From assembly GCA_023413185.1 (NCBI GenBank), contig JAEZQD010000154.1, positions 1 to 20,192 on the forward strand: a stretch of 20,192 nt of DNA, read 5' to 3'. Shown here one piece after another: positions 7,936 to 13,882 of the stretch. Every line of letters starts with the position of its first letter. Position 1 is the first letter of the stretch. The notes below the pieces were generated by a model. The model searched no databases and was not told the origin of the DNA. It saw only the letters and a list, made by a program, of their open reading frames with translations. Source of the stretch: Bacillota bacterium (GTDB taxonomy: Bacteria; Bacillota; Clostridia; Oscillospirales; Ruminococcaceae). A program made the position numbers and the translations under genes.

Positions 7936-8876
7936 TCTCCCTCCCTCCCCTTTAGTACTACGTTGAGTATGATGTTGATTATCATGATAAATACAAACAA
8001 CACAAGCCCGATGCCAAACAGCGACTGTCGGTGCAGCCCTTCGGCGGCATAGCTCATGTCGGTAACAATTGCGGTGGTGAGAAAACGCACGCTGTTAAAC
8101 GGAAGCGGCAGGTTTACCACATTACCTGCAACCATAATAATCGCCATTGCCTCGCCGATGGCTCGACCGATACCGAGCACAATGCCGGTTACAATACCGG
8201 AACGCGCCGACCGAATCATCACCTTGAATATGGTTTGAATATGAGACGCGCCCATGGCAAGCGATGCCTCCTTGTACTCACGGGGCACCGCCTTGAGCGC
8301 TGTTTCGCTGACGTTTATGATGGTGGGCAGTATCATCACCGCCAGCACCAGAACAGCGGACACCAGGTTTGCACCGCCGGTAAAGGTATGGGTGGGGTCA
8401 TCAAGAAACAACACCTTTTCCCATTCCCGCACCAGCGGAACAAGCAACATAGCGCCCACAATGCCGTAGATAACAGAAGGGATACCCGCCAGCAGCTCTA
8501 CGGCGGGGCGCACCACCTTATACAGCGCAGGCGGTGCAAGCTCCGCCAAAAAAACGGCGGTAAACAACGCCACCGGCACACCAATCAAGATAGCGAGCAG
8601 CGTTCCTGCAAGCGACGATAAGATCATGTAAAGAATTCCGAACTGAGGCTCGGACGCGAGCGGCTCCCACTGCCGCCCAAACAGAAACTCGGCAACGCCA
8701 ATCTGTGCAATGGACGGCGCGCCTGCAATAATCATGTATATGGTAATACCGGCCACGGCAACTACAGCGGTAATTCCGCACACAAAGAACAGGATGTTCA
8801 TAACGCGCTCCGCCGCGTTTTTTGCCGCAGACCTGCGCGTTGCTTTCACACCTGATGCCACATGGTTCTCAGACAA
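7932..8876 (-). CDS. pstC: Phosphate ABC transporter permease PstC
   Basis: A protein of 314 residues if started at the TTG at 8876, 8 nt after AAAGGGG. An in-frame GTG at 8894 would overlap that ribosome site and is less likely. The N-terminal 30 residues are basic and cytosolic, followed by about six membrane segments. Hallmarks are LLAGIPSVIYGIVGAMLLVP and the EAA loop ALKAVPREYKEASLAMGASH, matching those in PstA. It is separated from pstS by a 166-bp gap with a hairpin. Confidence 0.95.
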   Translation of the reverse strand: MSENHVASGVKATRRSAAKNAAERVMNILFFVCGITAVVAVAGITIYMIIAGAPSIAQIGVAEFLFGRQWEPLASEPQFGILYMILSSLAGTLLAILIGVPVALFTAVFLAELAPPALYKVVRPAVELLAGIPSVIYGIVGAMLLVPLVREWEKVLFLDDPTHTFTGGANLVSAVLVLAVMILPTIINVSETALKAVPREYKEASLAMGASHIQTIFKVMIRSARSGIVTGIVLGIGRAIGEAMAIIMVAGNVVNLPLPFNSVRFLTTAIVTDMSYAAEGLHRQSLFGIGLVLFVFIMIINIILNVVLKGREGE

Positions 8877-8983
8877 ATCAGTTACCCCTTTCACCGTTTC
8901 TTATTCCATTTACCATTCTGTATCGGTAAGGCTTTTATCTACTGTCCGGGTGAGGTAGGTCGATAGTACCGCACACAACGGTA

Positions 8984-9004
8984 GGGCGAAGCAGCGCTTC
9001 GCCC
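8984..9004 (-). terminator. Intercistronic hairpin between pstS and pstC
   Basis: A perfect 9-bp stem, GGGCGAAGC with GCTTCGCCC, closes a 3-nt loop about 40 nt after the pstS stop. No U-tract follows on the minus strand. It fits a processing or 3'-protection hairpin, or a leaky terminator, that keeps the binding-protein message above the permease message. Confidence 0.6.
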
Positions 9005-9042
9005 AATCCGCCCGGAAAAGATAGGTTGTAGTTTGTGATTTA

Positions 9043-9912
9043 TTAACCGACTACAAGTCCAAGGCTTTTCGCAATCTCTTGACCCTGCTCGCCCATTGCG
9101 AAATCGAGGAACGCCTGAGCCTCGGCGCTGAGTGCCTTGGATTTGTTGGTCGCCATTACGAAGGGGCGCGAAAGCTTGTAGCTTCCTGCAATGATGTTCT
9201 CGCCAGTTGCCTCTACGCCGTCAAGCTTTACTGCCTTGATGGTGTCGTCTACCGCTTCCAGAGATACATAGCCGATTGCATCGGGGGTGGATGCCACGAG
9301 GGACTTGACTGCGCCGGTGGAGGGAATCTCCTGCGAGTACGCGGGGGCCTCAATCTTCAGTACCGCCTGGAACGCCTCGCGGGTTCCTGAAGCCTCGTCG
9401 CGTCCGATTACTACGATGGGTGCGTTTGCGCCGCCGACCTCGCTCCAGTTCTTAATCTCGCCGGAGAAGATCTTTACCACCTGCTCGCTGGTAAGCTCCT
9501 CTACCGTGTTTGCGCTGTTTAGGATGACCGCAACGCCGTCGATGGCTACCACATGAGCCTCAAGGTTTGCCGCTTCTTCATCCTTTAAGCTGCGCGAAGC
9601 ATTGCCGATATCCACGGTGCCGTCTGCCGCTGCAGTCATGCCCTGACCCGAGCCGGGATACTGACACTCTACTGTTACGTCGGACTCAACCTCTTTGAAT
9701 GCCTCGATGAGCGCTTCCATCAGCTCCTGCATGGAAGAGGACCCAGTGAGGGATACCGTGCCGGACAGTGCGGGGGCGGCTTCAGATTCGGGAGTTGCTT
9801 CACTGCTGGGCGTGGGCTGGGCAGAGGATGCCACAGGGGCCTCGGTTGTGCAGCCAGCAAACATCGCTACTGCAAGCATAAGTACCAGTACAACAGATAA
9901 AACCTTTTTCAT
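9043..9912 (-). CDS. pstS: Phosphate-binding lipoprotein PstS
   Basis: A protein of 289 residues. The signal peptide MKKVLSVVLVLMLAVAMFAGC ends in a lipobox with the modified Cys at residue 21. A Ser/Pro/Glu-rich linker of about 28 residues follows. The mature domain begins GTVSLTGSSSMQELMEALIE, with the phosphate-binding Ser cluster, then PGSGQGMTAAADGTVDIGNASR and IGRDEASGTREAFQ, which bind the phosphate oxygens in this family. AAAGGAG lies about 10 nt before the ATG. It is first in the operon and downstream of three TTTAC(A/G) repeats. Confidence 0.96.
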   Translation of the reverse strand: MKKVLSVVLVLMLAVAMFAGCTTEAPVASSAQPTPSSEATPESEAAPALSGTVSLTGSSSMQELMEALIEAFKEVESDVTVECQYPGSGQGMTAAADGTVDIGNASRSLKDEEAANLEAHVVAIDGVAVILNSANTVEELTSEQVVKIFSGEIKNWSEVGGANAPIVVIGRDEASGTREAFQAVLKIEAPAYSQEIPSTGAVKSLVASTPDAIGYVSLEAVDDTIKAVKLDGVEATGENIIAGSYKLSRPFVMATNKSKALSAEAQAFLDFAMGEQGQEIAKSLGLVVG

Positions 9913-10036
9913 AAAAACAATTCTCCTTTTCCTTCATGCTCTAAACACATGACCGCAACCTATTCATTTGCGTTTTCTTGACTGTTTATACTATAGCAAA
10001 CCAAAACTTGCATCATAAGCACGTCGGGGTAAAACC

Positions 10037-10077
10037 TATGTATGCACTCCGTAAAGTCGTGTAAAGAGATTGTAAAG
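10037..10077 (-). promoter_or_regulatory. Pho box and promoter of the pst-pho operon
   Basis: Read on the minus strand, CTTTACA, CTTTACA and CTTTACG start 11 and 10 bp apart (plus-strand positions 10071-10077, 10060-10066, 10050-10056). Direct repeats of a TTTACA/TTAACA hexamer with about one helical turn of spacing are the Firmicute PhoP box pattern. A possible -10, TACATA (10037-10042), lies immediately downstream, so the boxes would replace a -35. A second -10-like TATAGT is at 9990-9995, leaving the boxes further upstream if that one is used. Confidence 0.75.
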
Positions 10078-10119
10078 TCAAAACACGGGTATCTACATGG
10101 CAGCCTGCGGTTTATCCAT

Positions 10120-10161
10120 AATAAAAGGCATTCCCCCTTGCAAAACGCAAAGGAGAATACC
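10120..10161 (-). terminator. Rho-independent terminator of the AnfO/repeat-protein operon
   Basis: On the minus strand a 15-bp stem, GGTATTCTCCTTTGC with GCAAGGGGGAATGCC (three G-U pairs), closes a GTTTT loop and is followed directly by TTTTATTAT. It lies about 37 nt after the stop of the repeat protein. It isolates that operon from the pst promoter downstream. Confidence 0.88.
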
Positions 10162-10198
10162 ATAGGTTCTTGCTTTGTACTGAAAAGGACGCTCTGCA

Positions 10199-11158
10199 CT
10201 ACATACCGCAACGGGAGGTGCACGACGCGCAGTCGGAGGGCAAGCAGGCTTGTGTGCCCTCGCGCATAAAGGGCAGGGAGCTTACCTTGGCAAGGCTCAG
10301 GTCAAAGCGATGGGTCTCCTCCTCCGCAATGGTGACAAACCCGCCCTCAAACGTGATGTTGAGCGGGATGGTCGCTGTCCCTTCTCCGTCGGGCAGCGGA
10401 CGGCGCACGGGGGCAAAGACCGACATCCTGCCGTTCTCGTCCACTGCGGCAATCTTATCCGACGAGCTGACCAGCTCATAAAGCAGCCCCTCCTCGGTAA
10501 AGTGAAGCGAGTTTTGGTCGGCATGAATGCCTGTGGCGTTGCAGTCAAACGCCGCAAGCGGACCGATATCGGTCATCACCACCACCGGCTGCGCGGGCTC
10601 CACCGATTTGAGCGTGCCGCTTTCGTACAGCGAGAACCCCGTCTTTATCTCCATTTCGCCAATCGGGGTTGTAAGAGACACCGTTTCACCCGGGAACAGG
10701 GTAAGGCTTTTGAGCGCGCCGCTCTGATAAAAATGTAGGCAGACGATCTTTGTGCAGAAGGCGCCAAACGCAAACTCAAACCGCAACGGGATCGCTAGCT
10801 TTGACTCATCCTCCTCCGACCAGTAGCCGCTCAGCCTCCCGTTCAGGGGAAAAACGCGGTTTATCTCCCCGCCCTCATACAATGTAACCAGCTCGGCGGG
10901 GAACTCACCCATGGGCGTTACTACCTCCCCTACCTCCTCGAGCAGCACCGATTTTAATGCCCCCGTGCGGTAAAAGGACGCGCTTTTTGCATATTTTCTG
11001 CGCACATGCTCTTCCCCATACTGGGGCACCAGCTCTCCAACCGGCAATGGCAGCGTGTTTCTTTCCCCCAGTACACAGTCCTTTAATGCCCCATCCTCGT
11101 AGTATGATGCGGACACAACCCCCTGTAGCACACCGTACCGTGTCGCAATGCTTGTCAT
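10199..11158 (-). CDS. Unrecognised repeat protein with C-terminal cysteine cluster, next to anfO
   Basis: A protein of 319 residues that I cannot assign to a named family with confidence. No signal peptide or membrane segment is visible, so it is probably cytosolic. It has five clear copies and one degenerate copy of a (F/L)YxxGALKS element: residues 18-26, 61-70, 92-100, 142-151, 177-186 and about 218-227. Several are followed about 15 residues later by P(V/M/I)GE (39-42, 82-85, 165-168). The repeat resembles the MORN-variant type seen in YwqK-like proteins. The C-terminus carries C305-x4-C310-x2-C313-x3-C317, a plausible metal or Fe-S site. The ATG has AAGAAGGAGG 9 nt upstream and lies 47 nt after the anfO stop, so they are co-transcribed. 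A nitrogenase-related role is inferred from context only. Confidence 0.85.
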   Translation of the reverse strand: MTSIATRYGVLQGVVSASYYEDGALKDCVLGERNTLPLPVGELVPQYGEEHVRRKYAKSASFYRTGALKSVLLEEVGEVVTPMGEFPAELVTLYEGGEINRVFPLNGRLSGYWSEEDESKLAIPLRFEFAFGAFCTKIVCLHFYQSGALKSLTLFPGETVSLTTPIGEMEIKTGFSLYESGTLKSVEPAQPVVVMTDIGPLAAFDCNATGIHADQNSLHFTEEGLLYELVSSSDKIAAVDENGRMSVFAPVRRPLPDGEGTATIPLNITFEGGFVTIAEEETHRFDLSLAKVSSLPFMREGTQACLPSDCASCTSRCGM

Positions 11159-11205
11159 AACAGTAAGCCTCCTTCTTAATACCTAACCCGATTCGTCTAA
11201 CCCTT

Positions 11206-11820
11206 TTAGCCCTTGCAGGCTTTTACTATTTCGGCACGCACAACCCCATTTTCCTCCGTAGCACGAACCGACAGATCGCTTCTATACTCAATCCATGGCG
11301 GCAGATGCGTACAGAACAAGGTAAGCGTGGCAAAGGGTGTTGTGTCAAAAAAGGTCATCAGCGCCTTTTTTGATGAAAGTTCGGGATGCGCACGCTGCAC
11401 AGCGATAAGGTCAAACACATACATCCCCTCTTCCCCGGACTGTCGGGGGGCAATCTCTGTTTTAACAGGCTGTTGCTCGATTGGCTTAGTATCTCTCACA
11501 TCCTGCGCGATGCCGTCAAGCACCTCGCGCGACAGGGTCGTTACCTCAAACACCGAAACGCCCGCCCTGTCGAGCATATGAAACGCAAGCCCTGCCGCCA
11601 CCTTTGCCGCAAAGACCCGGCACGTCCCAAGCGCCTTTATCAAGTCCCTTACCTTATCCCTCAGGACGGCTTGCGTGTCGTCCCCTGCCGGAGCATACTC
11701 AAACCGGCGGCATATCTGCCAGCCCTGCAGCGTATGCTCAAACACCAAAACACTACACGGTCCTTCCAGCGTGCAGGGCGCGCCTTCCTTATCGGTTGCC
11801 ACGGCTATTAGCTTACACAT
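11206..11820 (-). CDS. anfO: AnfO-family nitrogenase accessory protein
   Basis: A protein of 204 residues from the ATG at 11820, about 11 nt after GGAAAGGA; upstream in-frame ATGs at 11832 and 11862 lack usable ribosome sites. Family features are the start KLIAVATDKEGAPCTLEGP, WQICRRFEYAP, LRDKVRDLIKALGTCRVFAA, LDRAGVSVFEVTTLSREVLD, and the C-terminal HPELSSKKALMTFFD and HLPPWIEYRSDL. AnfO was defined in the Fe-only nitrogenase cluster of Azotobacter and Rhodobacter, where it is linked to correct maturation of that enzyme. Here it faces a Mo-type nif operon and no anfDGK is visible in the window. It leads a two-gene operon divergent from nifH. A role in cofactor handling or protection is inference. 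Confidence 0.82.
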   Translation of the reverse strand: MCKLIAVATDKEGAPCTLEGPCSVLVFEHTLQGWQICRRFEYAPAGDDTQAVLRDKVRDLIKALGTCRVFAAKVAAGLAFHMLDRAGVSVFEVTTLSREVLDGIAQDVRDTKPIEQQPVKTEIAPRQSGEEGMYVFDLIAVQRAHPELSSKKALMTFFDTTPFATLTLFCTHLPPWIEYRSDLSVRATEENGVVRAEIVKACKG

Positions 11821-11851
11821 CGTAACATCCATCCTTTCCGCAGGTGCAAAA

Positions 11852-11894
11852 CAAAGGGGCATACCGATACCAACCGTACCGATATGCCCCTTTG
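11852..11894 (-). promoter_or_regulatory. Leader hairpin upstream of anfO (possible attenuator)
   Basis: A perfect 12-bp stem: on the minus strand CAAAGGGGCATA pairs with TATGCCCCTTTG around a 19-nt loop. In anfO mRNA it is followed by TTTTGC, so it has terminator form, and it lies between the promoter and the anfO ribosome site. The 3' arm ends about 30 nt before the anfO start. The loop region contains two copies of ACCGATA. Confidence 0.65.
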
Positions 11895-11915
11895 CATGCT
11901 ACAAACGTACACTTA

Positions 11916-11953
11916 ATTATATCCCAGTATATCTGTTTTGTTTCCCCCGTCAA
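11916..11953 (-). promoter_or_regulatory. SigA-type promoter of the anfO operon
   Basis: On the minus strand TTGACG (11953-11948) and TATACT (11931-11926) are 16 bp apart. A second -10-like TATAAT lies at 11921-11916, 4 bp further downstream and too far from the -35 to be the better match. Transcription would begin near 11918 and read through the leader hairpin. Confidence 0.7.
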
Positions 11954-12012
11954 GAGCAACGGTAAAAAAATGTCTAAACTGCACAGTTCTTAATTCTGGA
12001 AACGGCCATCAT

Positions 12013-12035
12013 TTTACAATCCGATGTATTGTGAA
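12013..12035. promoter_or_regulatory. Dyad symmetry overlapping the nifH -35 (candidate operator)
   Basis: TTTACAAT and ATTGTGAA form an imperfect inverted repeat (7 of 8 positions) with a 7-bp centre, covering the -35 candidate TTGTGA. This is the geometry of a dimeric repressor or activator site. It does not match the GlnR/TnrA consensus TGTNA-N7-TNACA. Confidence 0.4.
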
Positions 12036-12058
12036 GCGGGGGGTAAATCATTTATACT
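12029..12058 (+). promoter_or_regulatory. SigA-like promoter candidate for the nif operon
   Basis: TTGTGA (12029-12034) and TATACT (12053-12058) are separated by 18 bp. The -10 matches consensus in 5 of 6 positions and the -35 in 4 of 6. The start point would be near 12065, giving a leader of about 120 nt that contains the long hairpin. Confidence 0.5.
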
Positions 12059-12060
12059 TA

Positions 12061-12076
12061 TGGCATAGCAAATGCA
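12061..12076 (+). promoter_or_regulatory. Sigma-54-like -24/-12 element upstream of nifH
   Basis: TGGCAT-N5-ATGCA matches TGGCAC-N5-TTGCA in 9 of 11 positions, with the invariant GG and GC exactly 10 bp apart. A start point near 12087 would place the long hairpin just inside the leader. No NifA-type TGT-N10-ACA site was found nearby, so the call is tentative. Confidence 0.4.
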
Positions 12077-12099
12077 AACCGAATATTACTCTTGGCATT

Positions 12100-12159
12100 G
12101 GGACAAAGGGGTCTTAAGCATGCGAAACGTCATTCGCGCGCTTAAGACCCCTTTGTCCC
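12100..12159 (+). promoter_or_regulatory. 60-nt hairpin in the nifH leader, terminator-shaped
   Basis: GGGACAAAGGGGTCTTAAG (12100-12118) and CTTAAGACCCCTTTGTCCC (12141-12159) pair perfectly over 19 bp. The interior adds C-G, one mismatch, a G-U and GCGAA/TTCGC, ending in a 6-nt loop ACGTCA. A U-rich run TTTATTTC follows, and the nifH ribosome site (CGGAGG, 12173-12178) lies 14 nt downstream. It has the form of a strong intrinsic terminator inside the leader, so it may be an attenuator. A 5' mRNA stabiliser is the alternative. Confidence 0.8.
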
Positions 12160-12186
12160 TTTATTTCTGAAACGGAGGTATGGTAT

Positions 12187-13008
12187 ATGAGACAGGTAGC
12201 TATCTACGGAAAAGGCGGTATCGGCAAATCCACCACCACACAGAATCTGACGGCAGGCTTGGGCGAACAGGGCAAAAAGATTATGATCGTCGGCTGCGAC
12301 CCCAAGGCGGATTCCACAAGGCTTGTGCTTGGAGGTCTTGCACAACAGACGGTGCTCGACACCCTGCGCGAGGAAGGCGAAGACATCGATCTTGACTTTG
12401 TGCTCAAATCCGGTTACGCGGGTATACGCTGCGTAGAATCGGGCGGACCTGAACCGGGCGTCGGCTGCGCGGGACGCGGCATTATTACCTCAATCGGTCT
12501 GCTCGAGCGTTTGGGAGCATATACCGAAGACCTGGACTATGTGTTTTACGACGTACTGGGCGACGTTGTGTGCGGCGGCTTTGCAATGCCCATACGCGAA
12601 GGCAAGGCGCGCGAGATCTACATCGTTGCCTCGGGCGAGATGATGGCGCTGTACGCCGCCAACAACATCTCAAAGGGTATTCAAAAGTACGCCAACACCG
12701 GCGGTGTACGTCTGGGCGGCATTATCTGCAACAGCCGCAAGGTGGACGGCGAGGCGGAGCTGGTTGACGCATTTGCCAAGGAGCTAGGCTCGCAGATGAT
12801 TCACTTCGTGCCCCGCGACAACATGGTACAGCGCGCGGAGATTAACAAGAAGACGGTTATTGATTTTGACCCCACCTGTAATCAGGCGGACGAATACCGT
12901 GCACTTGCCTCGAAGATTGACGGCAACGACATGTTTGTCATTCCCAAACCCCTAAAGCAGGACCGTCTGGAAGAGATTCTGATGGAACACGGCATTATGG
13001 ACATCTAA
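12187..13008 (+). CDS. nifH: Nitrogenase Fe protein (dinitrogenase reductase) NifH
   Basis: A protein of 273 residues, the standard length. CGGAGG lies 8 nt before the ATG. The P-loop GKGGIGKST is at residues 8-16, and the nucleotide switch region is VGCDPKADSTRL (35-46). The [4Fe-4S] ligands are Cys94 (GVGCAGRG) and Cys129 (DVLGDVVCGGF), which bridge the homodimer. Arg97, next to the cluster ligand, is the residue ADP-ribosylated by DraT in some bacteria; no draT is seen here. It is the ATP-dependent electron donor to NifDK and is also needed for cofactor maturation. It is first in the operon, after the leader hairpin. Confidence 0.98.
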   Translation: MRQVAIYGKGGIGKSTTTQNLTAGLGEQGKKIMIVGCDPKADSTRLVLGGLAQQTVLDTLREEGEDIDLDFVLKSGYAGIRCVESGGPEPGVGCAGRGIITSIGLLERLGAYTEDLDYVFYDVLGDVVCGGFAMPIREGKAREIYIVASGEMMALYAANNISKGIQKYANTGGVRLGGIICNSRKVDGEAELVDAFAKELGSQMIHFVPRDNMVQRAEINKKTVIDFDPTCNQADEYRALASKIDGNDMFVIPKPLKQDRLEEILMEHGIMDI

Positions 13009-13047
13009 CGATGACTAGAAACACACCTATTTGAAAGGAGTATTGTT

Positions 13048-13374
13048 ATGCTGCTGATTAGAGCGATTATCCGCCCCGAAAAAACCGGCGTTGTGTTATC
13101 CGAGCTGCTTGCGGCGGGCTTTCCCGCCGTTACCAAGATGGATGTGTACGGACGCGGCAAGCAAAAGGGTATTACCGTGGGCGAGGTGCATTACGACGAG
13201 ATCCCCAAGGAGATGCTGCTTGTCGTAGTAAAGGACGAGGACAAAGACGACGCGGTTCGGGTTATCCTACGCAGTGCGCGTACCGGCGCAAACGGCACGT
13301 TCGGCGACGGCAGAATCTTTATCAGCCCCGTGGAGGATGCGTACACCATAAGCACCGGCAAGCAGGGGCTGTAA
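13048..13374 (+). CDS. nifI1: Nitrogen regulatory PII-family protein NifI1
   Basis: A protein of 108 residues of the GlnB/PII family, started at the ATG with AAAGGAG 7 nt upstream. The start MLLIRAIIRPEKTGVVLSEL, the loop region MDVYGRGKQKGITVG (about 31-45) and the C-terminal GDGRIFISPVEDAYTISTG are typical of NifI1. Its position between nifH and nifD, 39 nt after nifH, is diagnostic, as in methanogens and clostridia. With NifI2 it forms a complex that binds NifDK and blocks NifH docking when ammonium is high; 2-oxoglutarate and ATP relieve this. Confidence 0.95.
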   Translation: MLLIRAIIRPEKTGVVLSELLAAGFPAVTKMDVYGRGKQKGITVGEVHYDEIPKEMLLVVVKDEDKDDAVRVILRSARTGANGTFGDGRIFISPVEDAYTISTGKQGL

Positions 13375-13395
13375 GAAAGGGAGGGGAACAAGACT

Positions 13396-13782
13396 GTGAA
13401 AGAGGTCATGGCCTTTATACGGCTTAATATGGTCAACCCAACCAAGGAGGCGCTTGCCAAAGAGGGCTTTCCGTCCTTTTCGTGCAGAAAGTGCTTAGGG
13501 CGCGGTAAAAAGAGCATCGACCCCAGCGTGGTGCAGGCGGTGCTCGATGCGGGAGAACTGCCCGTATCCTCGGTGGGGGAGCATTTTACCGAGCTGACCA
13601 GACTGATACCCAAGCGCTTCTTTACACTGATTGTCAACGACGATGAGGTAACACTCGCGGTTAAGACGATTATTAAGGTAAACCAAACGGGCAACCCCGG
13701 TGACGGCAAGATATTTATTTTGCCCATTGCCGAGACGTATAAGATTAGAACCGGCGAGCGCTTTGTCGGAGTAATGGAATAG
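13396..13782 (+). CDS. nifI2: Nitrogen regulatory PII-family protein NifI2
   Basis: A protein of 128 residues starting at GTG, with an AGGGAGGGG ribosome site 9 nt upstream. NifI2 landmarks are MKEVMAFIRLNMVNPTKEAL at the start, the longer T-loop region (KCLGRGKKSIDPSVV), LIPKRFFTLIVNDDEV, and the C-terminal NPGDGKIFILPIAETYKIRT. A CxxC (CRKC) lies at the base of the T-loop; whether it is functional is unknown. It is 21 nt after nifI1, consistent with making a NifI1-NifI2 hetero-oligomer for post-translational nitrogenase switch-off. Confidence 0.95.
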   Translation: MKEVMAFIRLNMVNPTKEALAKEGFPSFSCRKCLGRGKKSIDPSVVQAVLDAGELPVSSVGEHFTELTRLIPKRFFTLIVNDDEVTLAVKTIIKVNQTGNPGDGKIFILPIAETYKIRTGERFVGVME

Positions 13783-13835
13783 CCCCGAGTTTGGCTGCGC
13801 CATTCTATTGTACTAACGCGCGGACGGCTGCGCGA

Positions 13836-13852
13836 CGCAGGCAAGGCCTGCG
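13836..13852 (+). other. Short hairpin between nifI2 and nifD
   Basis: A perfect 7-bp stem (CGCAGGC with GCCTGCG) closes a 3-nt loop in the 100-nt gap. A second small stem CGCGC/GCGCG (13817-13834) precedes it. No U-tract follows. A processing or stabilising hairpin for the nifDK part of the transcript is plausible. Confidence 0.4.
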
Positions 13853-13882
13853 GGATAATTTCTGTAAAAGGAGGCGAACGCT

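Noticed and set aside
12020..12060. GlnR/TnrA box (TGTNA-N7-TNACA) before nifH.
   Set aside because: TGTGA is present at 12030-12034 but the second half-site is absent at the needed spacing.
12127..12132. Loop ACGTCA of the nifH leader hairpin as an ANTAR-protein target.
   Set aside because: ANTAR targets have paired hairpins with hexaloops carrying A at position 1 and G at position 4. Here position 4 is T and a second matching hairpin is not seen in this leader.
12100..12159. nifH leader hairpin as a miniature transposable element.
   Set aside because: No target-site duplication flanks it, and the stem sits precisely between the promoter candidates and the ribosome site.
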